From assembly GCF_904842695.1 (NCBI RefSeq), contig NZ_CAJGWQ010000002.1:62001-126000 (forward strand): a stretch of DNA of 64,000 nucleotides, written 5' to 3'. Origin of the DNA: Gulosibacter hominis (GTDB lineage Bacteria; Actinomycetota; Actinomycetes; Actinomycetales; Microbacteriaceae). The position numbers and the translations under genes are program-made. The notes beneath the pieces are model-generated. The model did not search any database. It was not told the DNA's origin and saw nothing but the letters and a program-made list of their open reading frames with translations. This document shows positions 52,986 to 62,339 of this stretch, one piece after another (positions within the stretch are counted from its first letter, which is position 1; each line of letters opens with the position of its first letter).

Positions 52986-53654
52986 CTAATTGCGGCTGAT
53001 GCTGACTGAGTCGCCCGGTGCCAGCGCGTGGTAGGTGCCTCCGTATGACTCTGCTGCCGCCTGGAAGCGAGCGTTGGCAAGCTCTTTTCCGGGCCTCGAC
53101 AGCAGCATTTCGTGCACCGCGAATGCCGCTTGGGGTCGCACCGACAGCAGATAATCGATCGAGTCGGCCATGCGCATCCAGGGGCCGTAGGCGGGCACCG
53201 CAAGCAGCTGGATATCAAAACCGGCGGGGATGGGGTCGTAAGCATCGCCGGCGTAGGCAAAGGCGCCATTGACCACCACACCAATGTTGTCGATGCGGGG
53301 GATGCTGGAGTGATTTTCGGCGTGCGTGCCACCGAAAACGGTGATGCTGAAGGCGCCGAGTTGCACGGTCTCACCGGGTGCGGCGATGTGTACGGTGCCG
53401 ATATCTTCGAGCTCGGCTGCATCGATCAGATCGGCAACGCGGGCCGTGGTGAGCACCTGCACATTTGGCGATTGTTTTGCAATGCGAGCCAGCTGTTCGA
53501 CAACGAAGTGGTCGTCGTGCTCGTGGGTGATGACCACACCATCCACGCTGCCACACTCGGTGAGGGGCGTTGTGAATTTGCCGGGGTCGAGGTAGAGGCG
53601 GCGGCCCGATTGCTCAAGCAGGATGCAGGAGTGCTCGAATTTTGTGATCTGCAT
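52986..53654 (-). CDS. Metallo-beta-lactamase-fold hydrolase (UlaG-like)
   Basis: About 222 residues beginning MQITKFEHSCILLEQSGRRLYLDPG. The metal motif is THEHDDH (VVITHEHDDHFVVEQL, about residue 42-48), followed by GTHAENHSSIPR and a later VHE (FAVHEMLL), a shortened MBL-superfamily set. Such proteins hydrolyse phosphoesters or lactones; the substrate is unknown. No Shine-Dalgarno precedes ATG 53654, but TACCCT lies exactly 6 bp upstream, so a leaderless mRNA is likely. A longer ORF to 53720 would add an unlikely extension. Confidence 0.85.
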   Translation of the reverse strand: MQITKFEHSCILLEQSGRRLYLDPGKFTTPLTECGSVDGVVITHEHDDHFVVEQLARIAKQSPNVQVLTTARVADLIDAAELEDIGTVHIAAPGETVQLGAFSITVFGGTHAENHSSIPRIDNIGVVVNGAFAYAGDAYDPIPAGFDIQLLAVPAYGPWMRMADSIDYLLSVRPQAAFAVHEMLLSRPGKELANARFQAAAESYGGTYHALAPGDSVSISRN

Positions 53655-53759
53655 GGAGGCAGGGTAGCGACGCACCATGAAATTCAAGTGAAGCCTGATT
53701 TGACACGCACATATAGCCATGGCAAACTATGAGAGTTGCCCACACGGCAACCAAGGTGA

Positions 53760-53832
53760 GGCCCCATCGTTTAGCGGCCTAGGACACTGCCCTCTCACGG
53801 CAGCGGCGCGGGTTCGAATCCCGCTGGGGTCA
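53760..53832 (+). tRNA. tRNA-Glu (CTC)
   Basis: A 73-nt cloverleaf: acceptor GGCCCCA/TGGGGTC, anticodon loop with CTC (CCCTCTCACGG), T-arm GCGGG-TTCGAAT-CCCGC, discriminator A. CCA is encoded at 53833-53835. Confidence 0.96.
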
Positions 53833-53840
53833 CCAGTGCG

Positions 53841-53871
53841 AGTGCCGAGTTAGGAATCCTGACTCGGCACT
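53841..53871 (+). terminator. Terminator after tRNA-Glu
   Basis: AGTGCCGAGT (53841-53850) pairs with ACTCGGCACT (53862-53871); inner T-G and AGG/CCT pairs give a 14-bp stem with a 3-nt loop, followed by TTTGTTTTT. Confidence 0.93.
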
Positions 53872-54082
53872 TTTGTTTTTCTTGCACGATGCCCGGGGAC
53901 CCCGTTTTCTCGCACGCGGTTCCCTTGGGCTCTGGCGCTTTCTTACAGCATCCGGGCTAGGATTCCGAAAGCGGTACATCGACGCAAGTTTTCGGCCCGC
54001 AATAATTCGCTGGCTGGCGGGTTCTGTTTTATAACCAAATGCGCGATAGAGTGGCCGAGTTAACCAAGCGCTAAGGGGCGAG

Positions 54083-54937
54083 ATGAGTTCGGACTTTGCG
54101 GCGAGCATTGCCACTTCAGCAGGGGAGCTTGAAATTCGCGGCTCCGCTGCGACTGATGTTGGTCTTGTGCGTGCCGTGAACGAGGATGCATTTTATGCGG
54201 GCGCGCCGGTCTACCTCGTCGCTGACGGTATGGGCGGGCACTCATACGGCGATCTGGCTTCGAATACGGTCGCTGAGGTGTTCGGTGAAACGTTCAATGA
54301 TCACCGGCGGCCAACCACGCCCGAAGATGTGATTGCGGCAGTCGATGCTGCCAACACACGCATCCAAGAACTGATGGCCAACGATGGTGAGCCGGGTGCG
54401 ATCGCCGGAACCACCGTAAGCGGCGTTGCGCTCGTAGATGTCGACCCCGACGGGGAGACGGACGTTGCGCCCTATTGGATGATTTTTAACGTCGGCGATT
54501 CTCGCGTGTATGGCTGGAATGGGCGATCGGTAGTGCAGATCACCGTCGATCACTCGGCGGTGCAAGAACTCGTGTATCTCGGCATCATCACCGAGGAAGA
54601 GGCGCTCGTTCACCCCGACCGCAATGTCATTACCCGGGCTGTCGGGTCTGACACGCAGGTGCAGACCGATCTGTGGCTGATGCCGGTGCAGGGACACCAG
54701 CTGTTCGTGATCTGTTCGGATGGGCTCACTAAGGAGCTTTCGGACGATGAGATCGGGGCGATCATTCAGGACTACGCAGTCGAAACCGGGGCGACTCGAA
54801 CGCTCGCGCAGACGCTCATTGATCGGGCGATCGAACGTGGCGGGCGTGACAACATCACCGTTGTGGCGGTGGAATCGACGCCGGTTTCAGGTGAGGGAGT
54901 GGAATCCCCAACCGAATCGGTTTCGGAATCCGAATAG
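54083..54937 (+). CDS. PP2C-family Ser/Thr protein phosphatase
   Basis: A 284-residue cytosolic phosphatase. PP2C metal and catalytic motifs run in order: GLVRAVNEDAFYA (about residue 31), VADGMGGHSYGDLAS (about 50), NVGDSRVYGWNGRSVVQITVDHS (about 140), ICSDGLTKELSDDEI (about 213) and GGRDNITVVAVES (about 255). It probably reverses Hanks-type kinase phosphorylation (PknB-like), but no kinase is in the window. The C-terminus ends in a short Glu/Ser tail. AAGGGGCGAG lies before ATG 54083, and TAGAGT near 54047 may be the -10. Confidence 0.93.
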   Translation: MSSDFAASIATSAGELEIRGSAATDVGLVRAVNEDAFYAGAPVYLVADGMGGHSYGDLASNTVAEVFGETFNDHRRPTTPEDVIAAVDAANTRIQELMANDGEPGAIAGTTVSGVALVDVDPDGETDVAPYWMIFNVGDSRVYGWNGRSVVQITVDHSAVQELVYLGIITEEEALVHPDRNVITRAVGSDTQVQTDLWLMPVQGHQLFVICSDGLTKELSDDEIGAIIQDYAVETGATRTLAQTLIDRAIERGGRDNITVVAVESTPVSGEGVESPTESVSESE

Positions 54938-55000
54938 CAACCGCTGCATCATTACCTCGCACCCCGCAGCTGGGGAGCTTTACCGACTGGGAAAACCATC

Positions 55001-56869
55001 ATGCGTGAAATCTCCACACCGTTGAATCTCGACCTTGAGCGCTACCGCAATCTTGGCGATCTGCTGTGGCAGCGCGCGGAAGCCGGCCCCGATCACATCA
55101 TTTTCGAGGTGCCGGGCGAAAACGGTGAGGTGACTCAGATCAGCACCGCCGAGTTCAAAGCGCAGGTGGTTGCGGTGGCCAAGGGCCTGGTTGCGTCGGG
55201 TATTGAGCCCGAGCAGCGAGTGGCCATCCTTTCACCAACCCGGTTTGAATGGGCGCTGCTCGATCTCGCGATGCAGGTAATCGGCGCCGCTGTGGTGCCG
55301 ATTTACGAAAGCTCAGCGCTCGCGCAAGTGCAGCTAATTCTGGACGATAGCGATGCGGTGGCGGCCATTGGTGCCAGCAGCGATCATGTTGACCGGTTGC
55401 GGCAGGCCTTCGCCGAGCTGGGGCGCAGTGGTGCGCAGGTGTGGGGGATGGATGCCGAAGGTGCGCCGACCCTTGACGATCTGCGCGCGGCCGGTGCCGA
55501 AGTGTCGGATGCGGAAATTGAGCGGCTGTGCCAGCTTCCCACGCGCGAGAGTCTTGCGAGCATTGTTTATACCTCTGGCACCACCTCTCGCCCCAAGGGC
55601 GTGCTCATCACGCACGGCAATTTTCTTGGCCAGGTGATGGCCGTTGCCGACAAATATCGCGGCTTCGCTAATGAACAGGCCAACACACTGCTGTTTTTGC
55701 CGATGGCGCATGTGCTGGCGCGCGGGGTGTTCTATATCTGCCTGGCATCCGGTGTGCGGGTGGCGCTCATAGGCGACCCGAAGCAGGCGGTGGCGGCGAT
55801 GGCGACACTGAAACCCACCTTCGTGATGGTGGTCCCACGCGTGCTGCAGAAGATCCTCATTGCCGCCGGCGATGCGGCTCGTGAAAAACATCTGTACTGG
55901 CTGTGGGAGCGGGCCCGTGAATTTGCCCATCTGCGGGGTATGCGGATGGAAGCCGTTGATGCGGGTAGACCGGTGGCGCCAATTACAGCCCGCCAGCGGC
56001 TGCGGTATCAGCTGTATGAGCGGCTGTTTTATCGCCGCATCCGCGCCACGCTTGGTGGCCGAATGCAGCAGATTCTGGTGGGGGCGGCGGCGCTGTCACC
56101 CGATCTGGCGCTCACCTTCCGCGGCCTCGGCATTCCAATCATTGAGGGGTACGGACTCACCGAAACCACGGCGCCGCTTACCGGCAACCTGCTGGACGAT
56201 TTTGTATCCGAGACGGTTGGGTATCCGATGCCCGGGTCGTCGGTGCGGATTGCCGATGATGGTGAGGTGCTCGCTAAGGGCCCGGGCGTGTGTCGCGGAT
56301 ACACCTCGGCTGAGGCGACGGCAGAGGCATTCGTGGACGGCTGGTTCCGTACCGGTGACTATGGCGAACTGGATGAACGCGGCCGGTTGATGCTCCGTGG
56401 CCGACGCGGCGACATGATCATTACGGCGGGCGGGAAAAACATGCTGCCCACCGAGTGGGAACGGGCCGTTGAATCGCTTGATCTCGTAGCGCACGCGGTT
56501 GTGGTGGGCGAGGGGAAACCCTTCTTGGGCGGACTGATCGTCCTCGATCCTGAAGCCGTGCAAAAGTGGGCCCTGCGCGAACGCATCTCTGACCTACCGT
56601 CGCTCGATCTGCCCGACCTGGGTGGGTATTTGAGTGTGGTGCATGAGCGGCTGCACGAGGCGGTGCGCAAAGTTGTCGATGAAGCGAACTCGCGACTGTC
56701 GCGGGCCGAGCAGATCCGCAAATTTGAACTGGTAATTGCTGACCTCACTGACGCTGGTGGTCTGGTCACCCCGACGTTGAAACTCAAACGCAAGGAGCTT
56801 GTGAAACGGCTCCGATCGGTGGTTGATCGCATCTATGAGGTGCTGCCGGGGAGTTCGCGCTCTTCATAA
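55001..56869 (+). CDS. Long-chain fatty acid-CoA ligase (AMP-forming)
   Basis: A 622-residue ANL enzyme. The P-loop motif is YTSGTTSRPKGVLITHGN (about residue 188), the A5 region EGYGLTETTAPLTGN (about 380), A7/A8 WFRTGDYGELDERGRLMLRGRRGDMII (about 450), and the C-terminal lysine in TPTLKLKRKELV. Best resemblance is to the FadD15-type group of actinomycetes, which activate long-chain fatty acids to acyl-CoA. It is 63 bp after the phosphatase gene and possibly co-transcribed. Confidence 0.93.
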   Translation: MREISTPLNLDLERYRNLGDLLWQRAEAGPDHIIFEVPGENGEVTQISTAEFKAQVVAVAKGLVASGIEPEQRVAILSPTRFEWALLDLAMQVIGAAVVPIYESSALAQVQLILDDSDAVAAIGASSDHVDRLRQAFAELGRSGAQVWGMDAEGAPTLDDLRAAGAEVSDAEIERLCQLPTRESLASIVYTSGTTSRPKGVLITHGNFLGQVMAVADKYRGFANEQANTLLFLPMAHVLARGVFYICLASGVRVALIGDPKQAVAAMATLKPTFVMVVPRVLQKILIAAGDAAREKHLYWLWERAREFAHLRGMRMEAVDAGRPVAPITARQRLRYQLYERLFYRRIRATLGGRMQQILVGAAALSPDLALTFRGLGIPIIEGYGLTETTAPLTGNLLDDFVSETVGYPMPGSSVRIADDGEVLAKGPGVCRGYTSAEATAEAFVDGWFRTGDYGELDERGRLMLRGRRGDMIITAGGKNMLPTEWERAVESLDLVAHAVVVGEGKPFLGGLIVLDPEAVQKWALRERISDLPSLDLPDLGGYLSVVHERLHEAVRKVVDEANSRLSRAEQIRKFELVIADLTDAGGLVTPTLKLKRKELVKRLRSVVDRIYEVLPGSSRSS

Positions 56870-56915
56870 TGCCGCCACTGCCACACCGCTACGCGGCCGG
56901 CACAATGCTCGGTGT

Positions 56916-56921
56916 TAGCAT
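56916..56921 (+). promoter_or_regulatory. -10 element before the leuC leader ORF
   Basis: TAGCAT at 56916-56921 lies 7 bp before an ATG (56929) that opens a 14-codon ORF, the same geometry seen at several leaderless genes here. No clear -35 is visible. Confidence 0.45.
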
Positions 56922-56928
56922 TGCTGGC

Positions 56929-56973
56929 ATGCGTTTCTGGCAGCGGCGACTTTCTTGCCGCGGCGGGTGGTAA
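56929..56973 (+). CDS. Possible leader peptide of the leuC operon (14 aa)
   Basis: ATG 56929 encodes [14 protein letters not shown] and stops at TAA 56971-56973, about 70 bp before leuC. It contains two Trp, one Leu, one Cys and four Arg. It overlaps a GC-rich stem (56958-56967 with 56986-56995), so ribosome position on it could alter that hairpin, as in attenuation. It is not Leu-rich, so a leucine-sensing role is not obvious from composition. Confidence 0.4.
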   Translation: MRFWQRRLSCRGGW

Positions 56974-56995
56974 CCACGGGCAACTCCCGCCGCGG
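56958..56995 (+). promoter_or_regulatory. Attenuator-like hairpin in the leuC 5' region
   Basis: CCGCGGCGGG (56958-56967) pairs exactly with CCCGCCGCGG (56986-56995). The 18-nt loop contains the leader stop codon and a small TGGT/ACCA pair. There is no T-run. The right arm lies 28 bp before the leuC ribosome site (CAGGAGA), so control of translation or Rho access is possible. Confidence 0.45.
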
Positions 56996-57041
56996 AGGCT
57001 TTCCGCGCCTGAACTCGCACGATCAGGAGATCCCCTTAGAC

Positions 57042-58487
57042 ATGACGAACAATGCTCAACCCCGCACGCTGGCCGAAAAGGTGTGGGCCTCGCACGTAGT
57101 GAAGCAGGGCGAGAACGGTAATCCCGACCTGCTCTATATCGACCTCCACATCATGCACGAGGTCACCAGCCCGCAGGCGTTTGACGGCCTGCGCCAGGCG
57201 GGGCGTCAGGTGCGACGTCCCGACCTCACCATCGCCACCGAAGACCACAACACGCCAACCGAGAACATCCTCGGCACCATTGCCGACGAAACCTCGCGAA
57301 AGCAGATCAACGCGCTGCGCAGCAACGCTGAAGAGTTCGGTATTCGACTGCACTCGCTCGGTGACGTCGAACAGGGCATCGTGCACGTGGTTGGTCCGCA
57401 GCTGGGTTTGACGATGCCGGGTATCACCGTGGTGTGCGGTGACTCACACACCTCGACCCACGGCGCCTTCGGCGCCATGGCATTCGGCATTGGTACCAGC
57501 GAGGTAGAGCATGTGCTGGCCACTCAGACGCTGCCACTGAAGCCGTTTAAGACCATGGCCATCAACGTTGAGGGCGAGCTGCGCCCCGGCGTTACTGCCA
57601 AAGACATCATCCTCGCAGTGATCGCGAAGATCGGCACCGGCGGCGGTGCCGGCTACGTGTTTGAATACCGGGGCTCGGCCATCCGCGCGCTGTCGATGGA
57701 AGGCCGGATGACCATTTGCAATATGTCGATCGAGGGCGGCGCCCGCGCCGGCATGGTGGCACCGGACGAAACCACGTTTGAGTACCTCAAAGGTCGCCCG
57801 CACGCCCCACAGGGGGCAGACTGGGATGCAGCGGTCGAGTACTGGCGATCGCTCGCTACCGATGAGGGTGCGGTGTTCGATGCCGAGGTCAACATCGACG
57901 CGAACGAGCTCGAACCTTTTGTGACCTGGGGTACCAATCCGGGTCAGGGTGTATCGCTCAGCGAGAGCGTGCCGAACCCCGCCGATTTCAGCGACCCGGT
58001 AGACCGAGCCACCGCTGAGCGGGCGCTCGAATACATGGGGCTCGAGGCCGGCACCCCGATGAAGGAGATCGCGGTTGACACCGTGTTTATGGGGTCGTGC
58101 ACGAACTCGCGCATTGAAGATTTGCGTGCCTTCGCCAGTGTTATTCAGGGACGAAAGAAGGCCGATGGCGTGCGGGTGATGGTCGTTCCCGGTTCGGCTC
58201 GGGTGCGACTGCAAGCCGAGGCCGAGGGCATTGACAAAATCGTGCGCGACTTTGGTGCCGAATGGCGGTTTGCCGGCTGCTCAATGTGCCTCGGGATGAA
58301 CCCCGACCAGCTCGAGCCTGGCGAGCGGTGTGCATCCACCTCTAACCGCAACTTTGAGGGCCGCCAAGGTAAGGGCGGCCGCACCCACCTGGTGTCACCG
58401 CTGGTTGCCGCTGCAACCGCGGTGCGCGGGACGCTCTCGAGCCCCTGGGATCTGGAAGCTACCGAGCAGGAAGGGAAGGTCGCCTAA
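57042..58487 (+). CDS. leuC: 3-isopropylmalate dehydratase, large subunit
   Basis: A 481-residue aconitase-family subunit. The Fe-S cysteines appear in [12 protein letters not shown] (about residue 350) and [10 protein letters not shown] (about 410). [32 protein letters not shown] is a family signature. AGGAGA lies 11 bp before ATG 57042, which begins [15 protein letters not shown]; a longer upstream frame overlaps the leader region and is rejected. It works with LeuD to isomerise isopropylmalate. Confidence 0.96.
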   Translation: MTNNAQPRTLAEKVWASHVVKQGENGNPDLLYIDLHIMHEVTSPQAFDGLRQAGRQVRRPDLTIATEDHNTPTENILGTIADETSRKQINALRSNAEEFGIRLHSLGDVEQGIVHVVGPQLGLTMPGITVVCGDSHTSTHGAFGAMAFGIGTSEVEHVLATQTLPLKPFKTMAINVEGELRPGVTAKDIILAVIAKIGTGGGAGYVFEYRGSAIRALSMEGRMTICNMSIEGGARAGMVAPDETTFEYLKGRPHAPQGADWDAAVEYWRSLATDEGAVFDAEVNIDANELEPFVTWGTNPGQGVSLSESVPNPADFSDPVDRATAERALEYMGLEAGTPMKEIAVDTVFMGSCTNSRIEDLRAFASVIQGRKKADGVRVMVVPGSARVRLQAEAEGIDKIVRDFGAEWRFAGCSMCLGMNPDQLEPGERCASTSNRNFEGRQGKGGRTHLVSPLVAAATAVRGTLSSPWDLEATEQEGKVA

Positions 58488-59138
58488 ATGGAGCCTGTAA
58501 CCACTGTTGTTGGCACCGCGGTGCCGCTGCGCCGCTCGAATGTCGACACCGATCAAATTATTCCCGCGGTGTATCTCAAGCGGATCACCAAAACCGGCTT
58601 TGATGACGCCCTGTTTGCGCGGTGGCGTCAAGACCCCGAGTTCGTGCTCAACGACCCCGCCTATGCGAACCCGCGAGTGCTCGTTGTCGGCCCCGATTTC
58701 GGTACCGGCTCGAGCCGCGAACACGCCGTGTGGGCGCTGCGCGACTACGGTTTTCGCGCCGTTGTCGGCTCGCGTTTCGGCGAAATTTTTAAGGGTAACT
58801 CGGGTAAGCAGGGGCTGCTGATCGCGCAGATTGCCGAGTCGGAAGTGGAACAGCTGTGGGGCGCGATCGAATCGAACCCCGGCATTACAGCCACGATCGA
58901 TCTCGACGCACGCACCGTGAGCGTGGGCGAGTTGAGTTTTGATTTTGAAATTGACGACTACACCCGCTGGCGGCTGATGGAGGGGCTCGACGATATTGCG
59001 CTCACCCTGCGCGATGAGGCGGCCATCACCGACTTTGAAGCCAAGCGGCCCGGCTGGATGCCAAAAACTCTGCCGGCGCTGGGCGGTACCGAACCCGGCA
59101 CTATTGCCAATGATGCAGCTGAGGATGTCAACGCGTGA
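58488..59138 (+). CDS. leuD: 3-isopropylmalate dehydratase, small subunit
   Basis: A 216-residue swivel-domain subunit with [24 protein letters not shown], the family motif [42 protein letters not shown], and a C-terminal [22 protein letters not shown]. Its ATG follows the leuC stop directly, with GGAAGGGAAGG just upstream. It overlaps murA by 4 bp. Confidence 0.96.
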   Translation: MEPVTTVVGTAVPLRRSNVDTDQIIPAVYLKRITKTGFDDALFARWRQDPEFVLNDPAYANPRVLVVGPDFGTGSSREHAVWALRDYGFRAVVGSRFGEIFKGNSGKQGLLIAQIAESEVEQLWGAIESNPGITATIDLDARTVSVGELSFDFEIDDYTRWRLMEGLDDIALTLRDEAAITDFEAKRPGWMPKTLPALGGTEPGTIANDAAEDVNA

Positions 59139-60505
59139 ACAGTTTGAGTGAGGCTGCTGCGGCAGCGGGCAAGTCGGTCGGACTAACCTCCGACACCATC
59201 ACCTTCACGGGAGGCCGCCCGCTGAACGGTCGTATCGTGGTGCGCGGTGCAAAAAACTTTGTCACCAAAGCCATGGTCGCCGCACTGCTCGGTGATTCGC
59301 CAAGCACCCTGCGCGATGTTCCCGATATTTCGGATGTGCGCGTGGTCTCGGGCCTGCTTGGCGCGCACGGCGTCATGATCGAACGCGATGTTGATGGCGG
59401 CGTCATTCGACTCGACCCCACGAACGTCAAGTCGGCACACATGGCCGAGATCAACGCGCACGCCGGTTCCAGCCGCATCCCGATTCTGTTCTGCGGGCCG
59501 CTGCTGCACCAGTTGGGTGAGGCATTCATCCCCGACCTGGGTGGCTGCCGCATCGGCGACCGTCCCATCGACTTCCACCTGTCGGCGCTGCGCTCATTCG
59601 GTGCCGTGGTCGACAAGCTGCCCGAGGGCATCCACCTGACTGCCCCCGAAGGCCTGCGCGGGGCGAAGATCCGGCTCGACTACCCGTCGGTGGGTACCAC
59701 CGAGCAGGTGCTGTTGACCGCGGTGCGAGCGCAGGGCCTCACTGAACTGTCGAACGCGGCCATCGAGCCCGAAATTATGGACCTCATCAATGTGCTGCAG
59801 AAGATGGGTGCCGTGATCTCGGTGGATGCTGACCGCGTCATCCGAGTTGAGGGTGTTGAGTGGCTCAGCGGTTATGACCACCGTTCGCTCTTCGACCGTA
59901 ACGAGGCCGCCAGCTGGGCAGCTGCGGCACTCGCCACCGGCGGCGAGATTTTTGTCGAGGGCGCGCGGCAAGCCGAGATGCTCACCTTCCTCAACGTCTT
60001 CCGCAAAGCGGGCGGCATTTTTGAGGTGTTTGATGACGGCATTCGGTTTGCGCATCCCGGCACACCGCTCAAGCCGGTGGTGATCGAAACCGATGTGCAC
60101 CCCGGGTTTATGACCGACTGGCAGCAGCCGCTGGTGGTGGCGCTCACGCAGGCCACCGGCGTTTCGATCGTGCACGAAACCGTGTATGAGCAGCGCTTCG
60201 GTTTTACCGACGCGCTAGTCAAGATGGGCGCGACGATCGAGCTGCACCGCGAATGCCTTGGCGGCCAAAAATGTCGGTTTGGGCAGCGTAACTTCGTGCA
60301 CTCGGCGGTCATTTCGGGGCCCACCAAGATGCACGGGGCCAATATTGAGGTGCCGGATCTGCGCGGCGGCTTCAGCCACCTGATTGCAGCGCTTATGGCA
60401 GAAGGCGAATCGACCGTGACGAATGTCGGCATCATCGCCCGCGGCTACGAGAACTTTCTCGGCAAGCTTAGGATGCTCGGCGCCGAGTTCACGGTCGAGG
60501 GCTAA
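59135..60505 (+). CDS. murA: UDP-N-acetylglucosamine 1-carboxyvinyltransferase
   Basis: A 456-residue EPT-fold enzyme catalysing the first committed step of peptidoglycan precursor synthesis. The UDP-GlcNAc-binding Lys-Asn is in [20 protein letters not shown]. The catalytic Cys is in [15 protein letters not shown] (about residue 137), so fosfomycin sensitivity is expected at this residue. [19 protein letters not shown] near the end is a family landmark. The start is GTG at 59135 overlapping the leuD stop. Placement in the leuCD operon couples leucine and wall genes. Confidence 0.95.
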   Translation: MNSLSEAAAAAGKSVGLTSDTITFTGGRPLNGRIVVRGAKNFVTKAMVAALLGDSPSTLRDVPDISDVRVVSGLLGAHGVMIERDVDGGVIRLDPTNVKSAHMAEINAHAGSSRIPILFCGPLLHQLGEAFIPDLGGCRIGDRPIDFHLSALRSFGAVVDKLPEGIHLTAPEGLRGAKIRLDYPSVGTTEQVLLTAVRAQGLTELSNAAIEPEIMDLINVLQKMGAVISVDADRVIRVEGVEWLSGYDHRSLFDRNEAASWAAAALATGGEIFVEGARQAEMLTFLNVFRKAGGIFEVFDDGIRFAHPGTPLKPVVIETDVHPGFMTDWQQPLVVALTQATGVSIVHETVYEQRFGFTDALVKMGATIELHRECLGGQKCRFGQRNFVHSAVISGPTKMHGANIEVPDLRGGFSHLIAALMAEGESTVTNVGIIARGYENFLGKLRMLGAEFTVEG

Positions 60506-60510
60506 TCGCT

Positions 60511-61302
60511 GTGGCACGCTGGTCTCCCGAAAAAAGCCGGCCGTCGTTTTTTTGGCTGATGGCGGGGCTGGGATGGTTACCGTCGACGCTGTTGTTCAAA
60601 TACGACATTCAGGGTGAACTGCCGCGTACGGGGCCGTTCATCCTCACCCCCAACCACTACTCCGACATCGACCCGGTGGTGGTTGGTTTTGGGGTTTGGA
60701 AGCTCGGCCGGGCACCGCGATTTATGGCGAAGGCTTCGCTGTTCAAAATTCCGGTGGTGGGCTGGTTCCTGCGTCGTAGCGGTCAAATCCCGGTGGAGCG
60801 TGGCCGCGGGCACGGAAACAGTAAACGGGCTGCGCTCGAGGCAGCCCAGACGCTCGTCGAACACGGCCGCGGCGTGATTGTGTATCCCGAGGGCACGCTC
60901 ACTCGCGAACCGAACGGTTGGCCGATGCGCGGTAAGTCGGGCGCGATTCGGCTTGCGCTCGCGGGTGATATTCCGATCATTCCCGTGGCAACCACTGGCG
61001 CTGACCGACTGGTGCCGCGCTTCCAAAAAAAGTTTCGCTTTCGGCTGCGCACGCCCATCGTGATGCGGGTTGGTGAACCAATTTCGGTGCGCGAACTGGT
61101 GGGCGAGCGCGACGATCGTGCCACTATCGATGCGGCCACGGCGCAGGTCATGCGCGAAATCACCAAGCTGCTGGAACAAATCCGGGGCGAAACCGCACCC
61201 GCCGAACTGTACGATCCGGTGCGCTATGGCCAGACCGAGTTCGGTATGCCCACGGCCGACCCGAAGCGGTCGGAAATTCAGCGCGATGGAGATGTGAAGT
61301 GA
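60511..61302 (+). CDS. 1-acyl-sn-glycerol-3-phosphate acyltransferase (PlsC-like)
   Basis: A 263-residue acyltransferase with motif I NHYSDID (HX4D, about residue 48), motif III YPEGTLTREPNGWPMRGKSGAIRLAL (about 130), and a hydrophobic N-terminal segment (FFWLMAGLGWLPSTLLF) for membrane attachment. It acylates lysophosphatidate in phospholipid synthesis, next to gpsA, which supplies glycerol 3-phosphate. The start is GTG at 60511, 5 bp after murA. Confidence 0.92.
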   Translation: MARWSPEKSRPSFFWLMAGLGWLPSTLLFKYDIQGELPRTGPFILTPNHYSDIDPVVVGFGVWKLGRAPRFMAKASLFKIPVVGWFLRRSGQIPVERGRGHGNSKRAALEAAQTLVEHGRGVIVYPEGTLTREPNGWPMRGKSGAIRLALAGDIPIIPVATTGADRLVPRFQKKFRFRLRTPIVMRVGEPISVRELVGERDDRATIDAATAQVMREITKLLEQIRGETAPAELYDPVRYGQTEFGMPTADPKRSEIQRDGDVK

Positions 61303-62339
61303 CCGAGTGGTATCCGACGACCGGGGCGATCTCGCTTCCGCCACGCGGACGAGTCGCCGTGATTGGTGGCGGTAACTGGGGCACAACCTTCGCCAAGATC
61401 ATCGCCGACGGCGGTAACGATGTCACCCTCGCGGTGCGCCGCCCCGAGCTTGCCGATGAGATCAATGATGCGCATCGCAACACTGCATATCTGCCCGGCG
61501 TGAATCTTCCCGAACGCATCCGAGCGACGGCGGATGTGGCCGAAGCGGTGGCCGCTGCCGAGCTGATTTTTCTTTCGGTTCCGGCACAGTCGGCGCGCGA
61601 AAATCTTGAGGGATTCAAGAGTCATTTGGGTGCGGATGCATCCATTATTTCGCTCATGAAGGGCGTGGAACGCTCGACCGGCAAACGGATGAGCGAGGTC
61701 ATTATGGAGGTGGCTGGCCTGCCAGCCGACCGGGTGGCGGTGGCCTCGGGACCAAATATCGCCCTCGAAATCGCCCGCGAAGAGCCCACCGCAATCGTGG
61801 TGGCCTCAGCTTCGCAGCAGCTGGCGGTGAAGGTGGCACAGCTTGCCCGCAACTCGTATCTGCGCACCTTCGTAAACGCAGACGTGGTGGGCACCGAATT
61901 TGGTGGGGTGCTCAAAAACCTCATCGCTATCGCCACCGGTATCGCCGACGGCGTTGGTTTTGGTGAAAACACCAAGGCCGCGATTATGACCCGCGGCCTG
62001 GCTGAAATCACCGACTTCGCGGTGGCGATGGGAGCGCAGCGCGACACCATGATGGGGTTGGCGGGCCTTGGCGATCTCATCGCCACCTGTATGTCGCCAC
62101 TTTCACGAAACTTTACGGCGGGCCGGTTGCTCGGGCAGGGATACAGCTACAGTGACGTAACCAGCCGGATGGCGCAGACCGCGGAAGGTTTGCGATCGGT
62201 GCACTCGATTCTGCTGATTGCGCAGCAGCACTCGGTGCCAATGCCGATCGTCACCCAGATTGCGGCCGTGCTCGAGGGGCAGATGCATCCGGCCGACTTG
62301 GCCCCACACCTCGCTACTGAAACAGGAGATCGGGAATGA
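61299..62339 (+). CDS. gpsA: NAD(P)-dependent glycerol-3-phosphate dehydrogenase
   Basis: A 346-residue enzyme with the N-terminal Rossmann motif VIGGGNWGTTFAKIIADGG, the catalytic Lys region GGVLKNLIAIATGIADGVGFGENTKAAIMTRGLAEI, and the substrate loop GLAGLGDLIATCMSPLSRNF. It reduces DHAP to glycerol 3-phosphate for phospholipids. The start is GTG at 61299 overlapping plsC by 4 bp, and its stop overlaps ddl by 4 bp. Confidence 0.96.
   Translation: MTEWYPTTGAISLPPRGRVAVIGGGNWGTTFAKIIADGGNDVTLAVRRPELADEINDAHRNTAYLPGVNLPERIRATADVAEAVAAAELIFLSVPAQSARENLEGFKSHLGADASIISLMKGVERSTGKRMSEVIMEVAGLPADRVAVASGPNIALEIAREEPTAIVVASASQQLAVKVAQLARNSYLRTFVNADVVGTEFGGVLKNLIAIATGIADGVGFGENTKAAIMTRGLAEITDFAVAMGAQRDTMMGLAGLGDLIATCMSPLSRNFTAGRLLGQGYSYSDVTSRMAQTAEGLRSVHSILLIAQQHSVPMPIVTQIAAVLEGQMHPADLAPHLATETGDRE

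Noticed and set aside
54049-54080. A tRNA-Ser/Leu-like D-arm string (GTGGCCGAGT...) before the PP2C gene
   Set aside because: There is no matching acceptor, anticodon or T-arm; it is only a chance D-arm resemblance.
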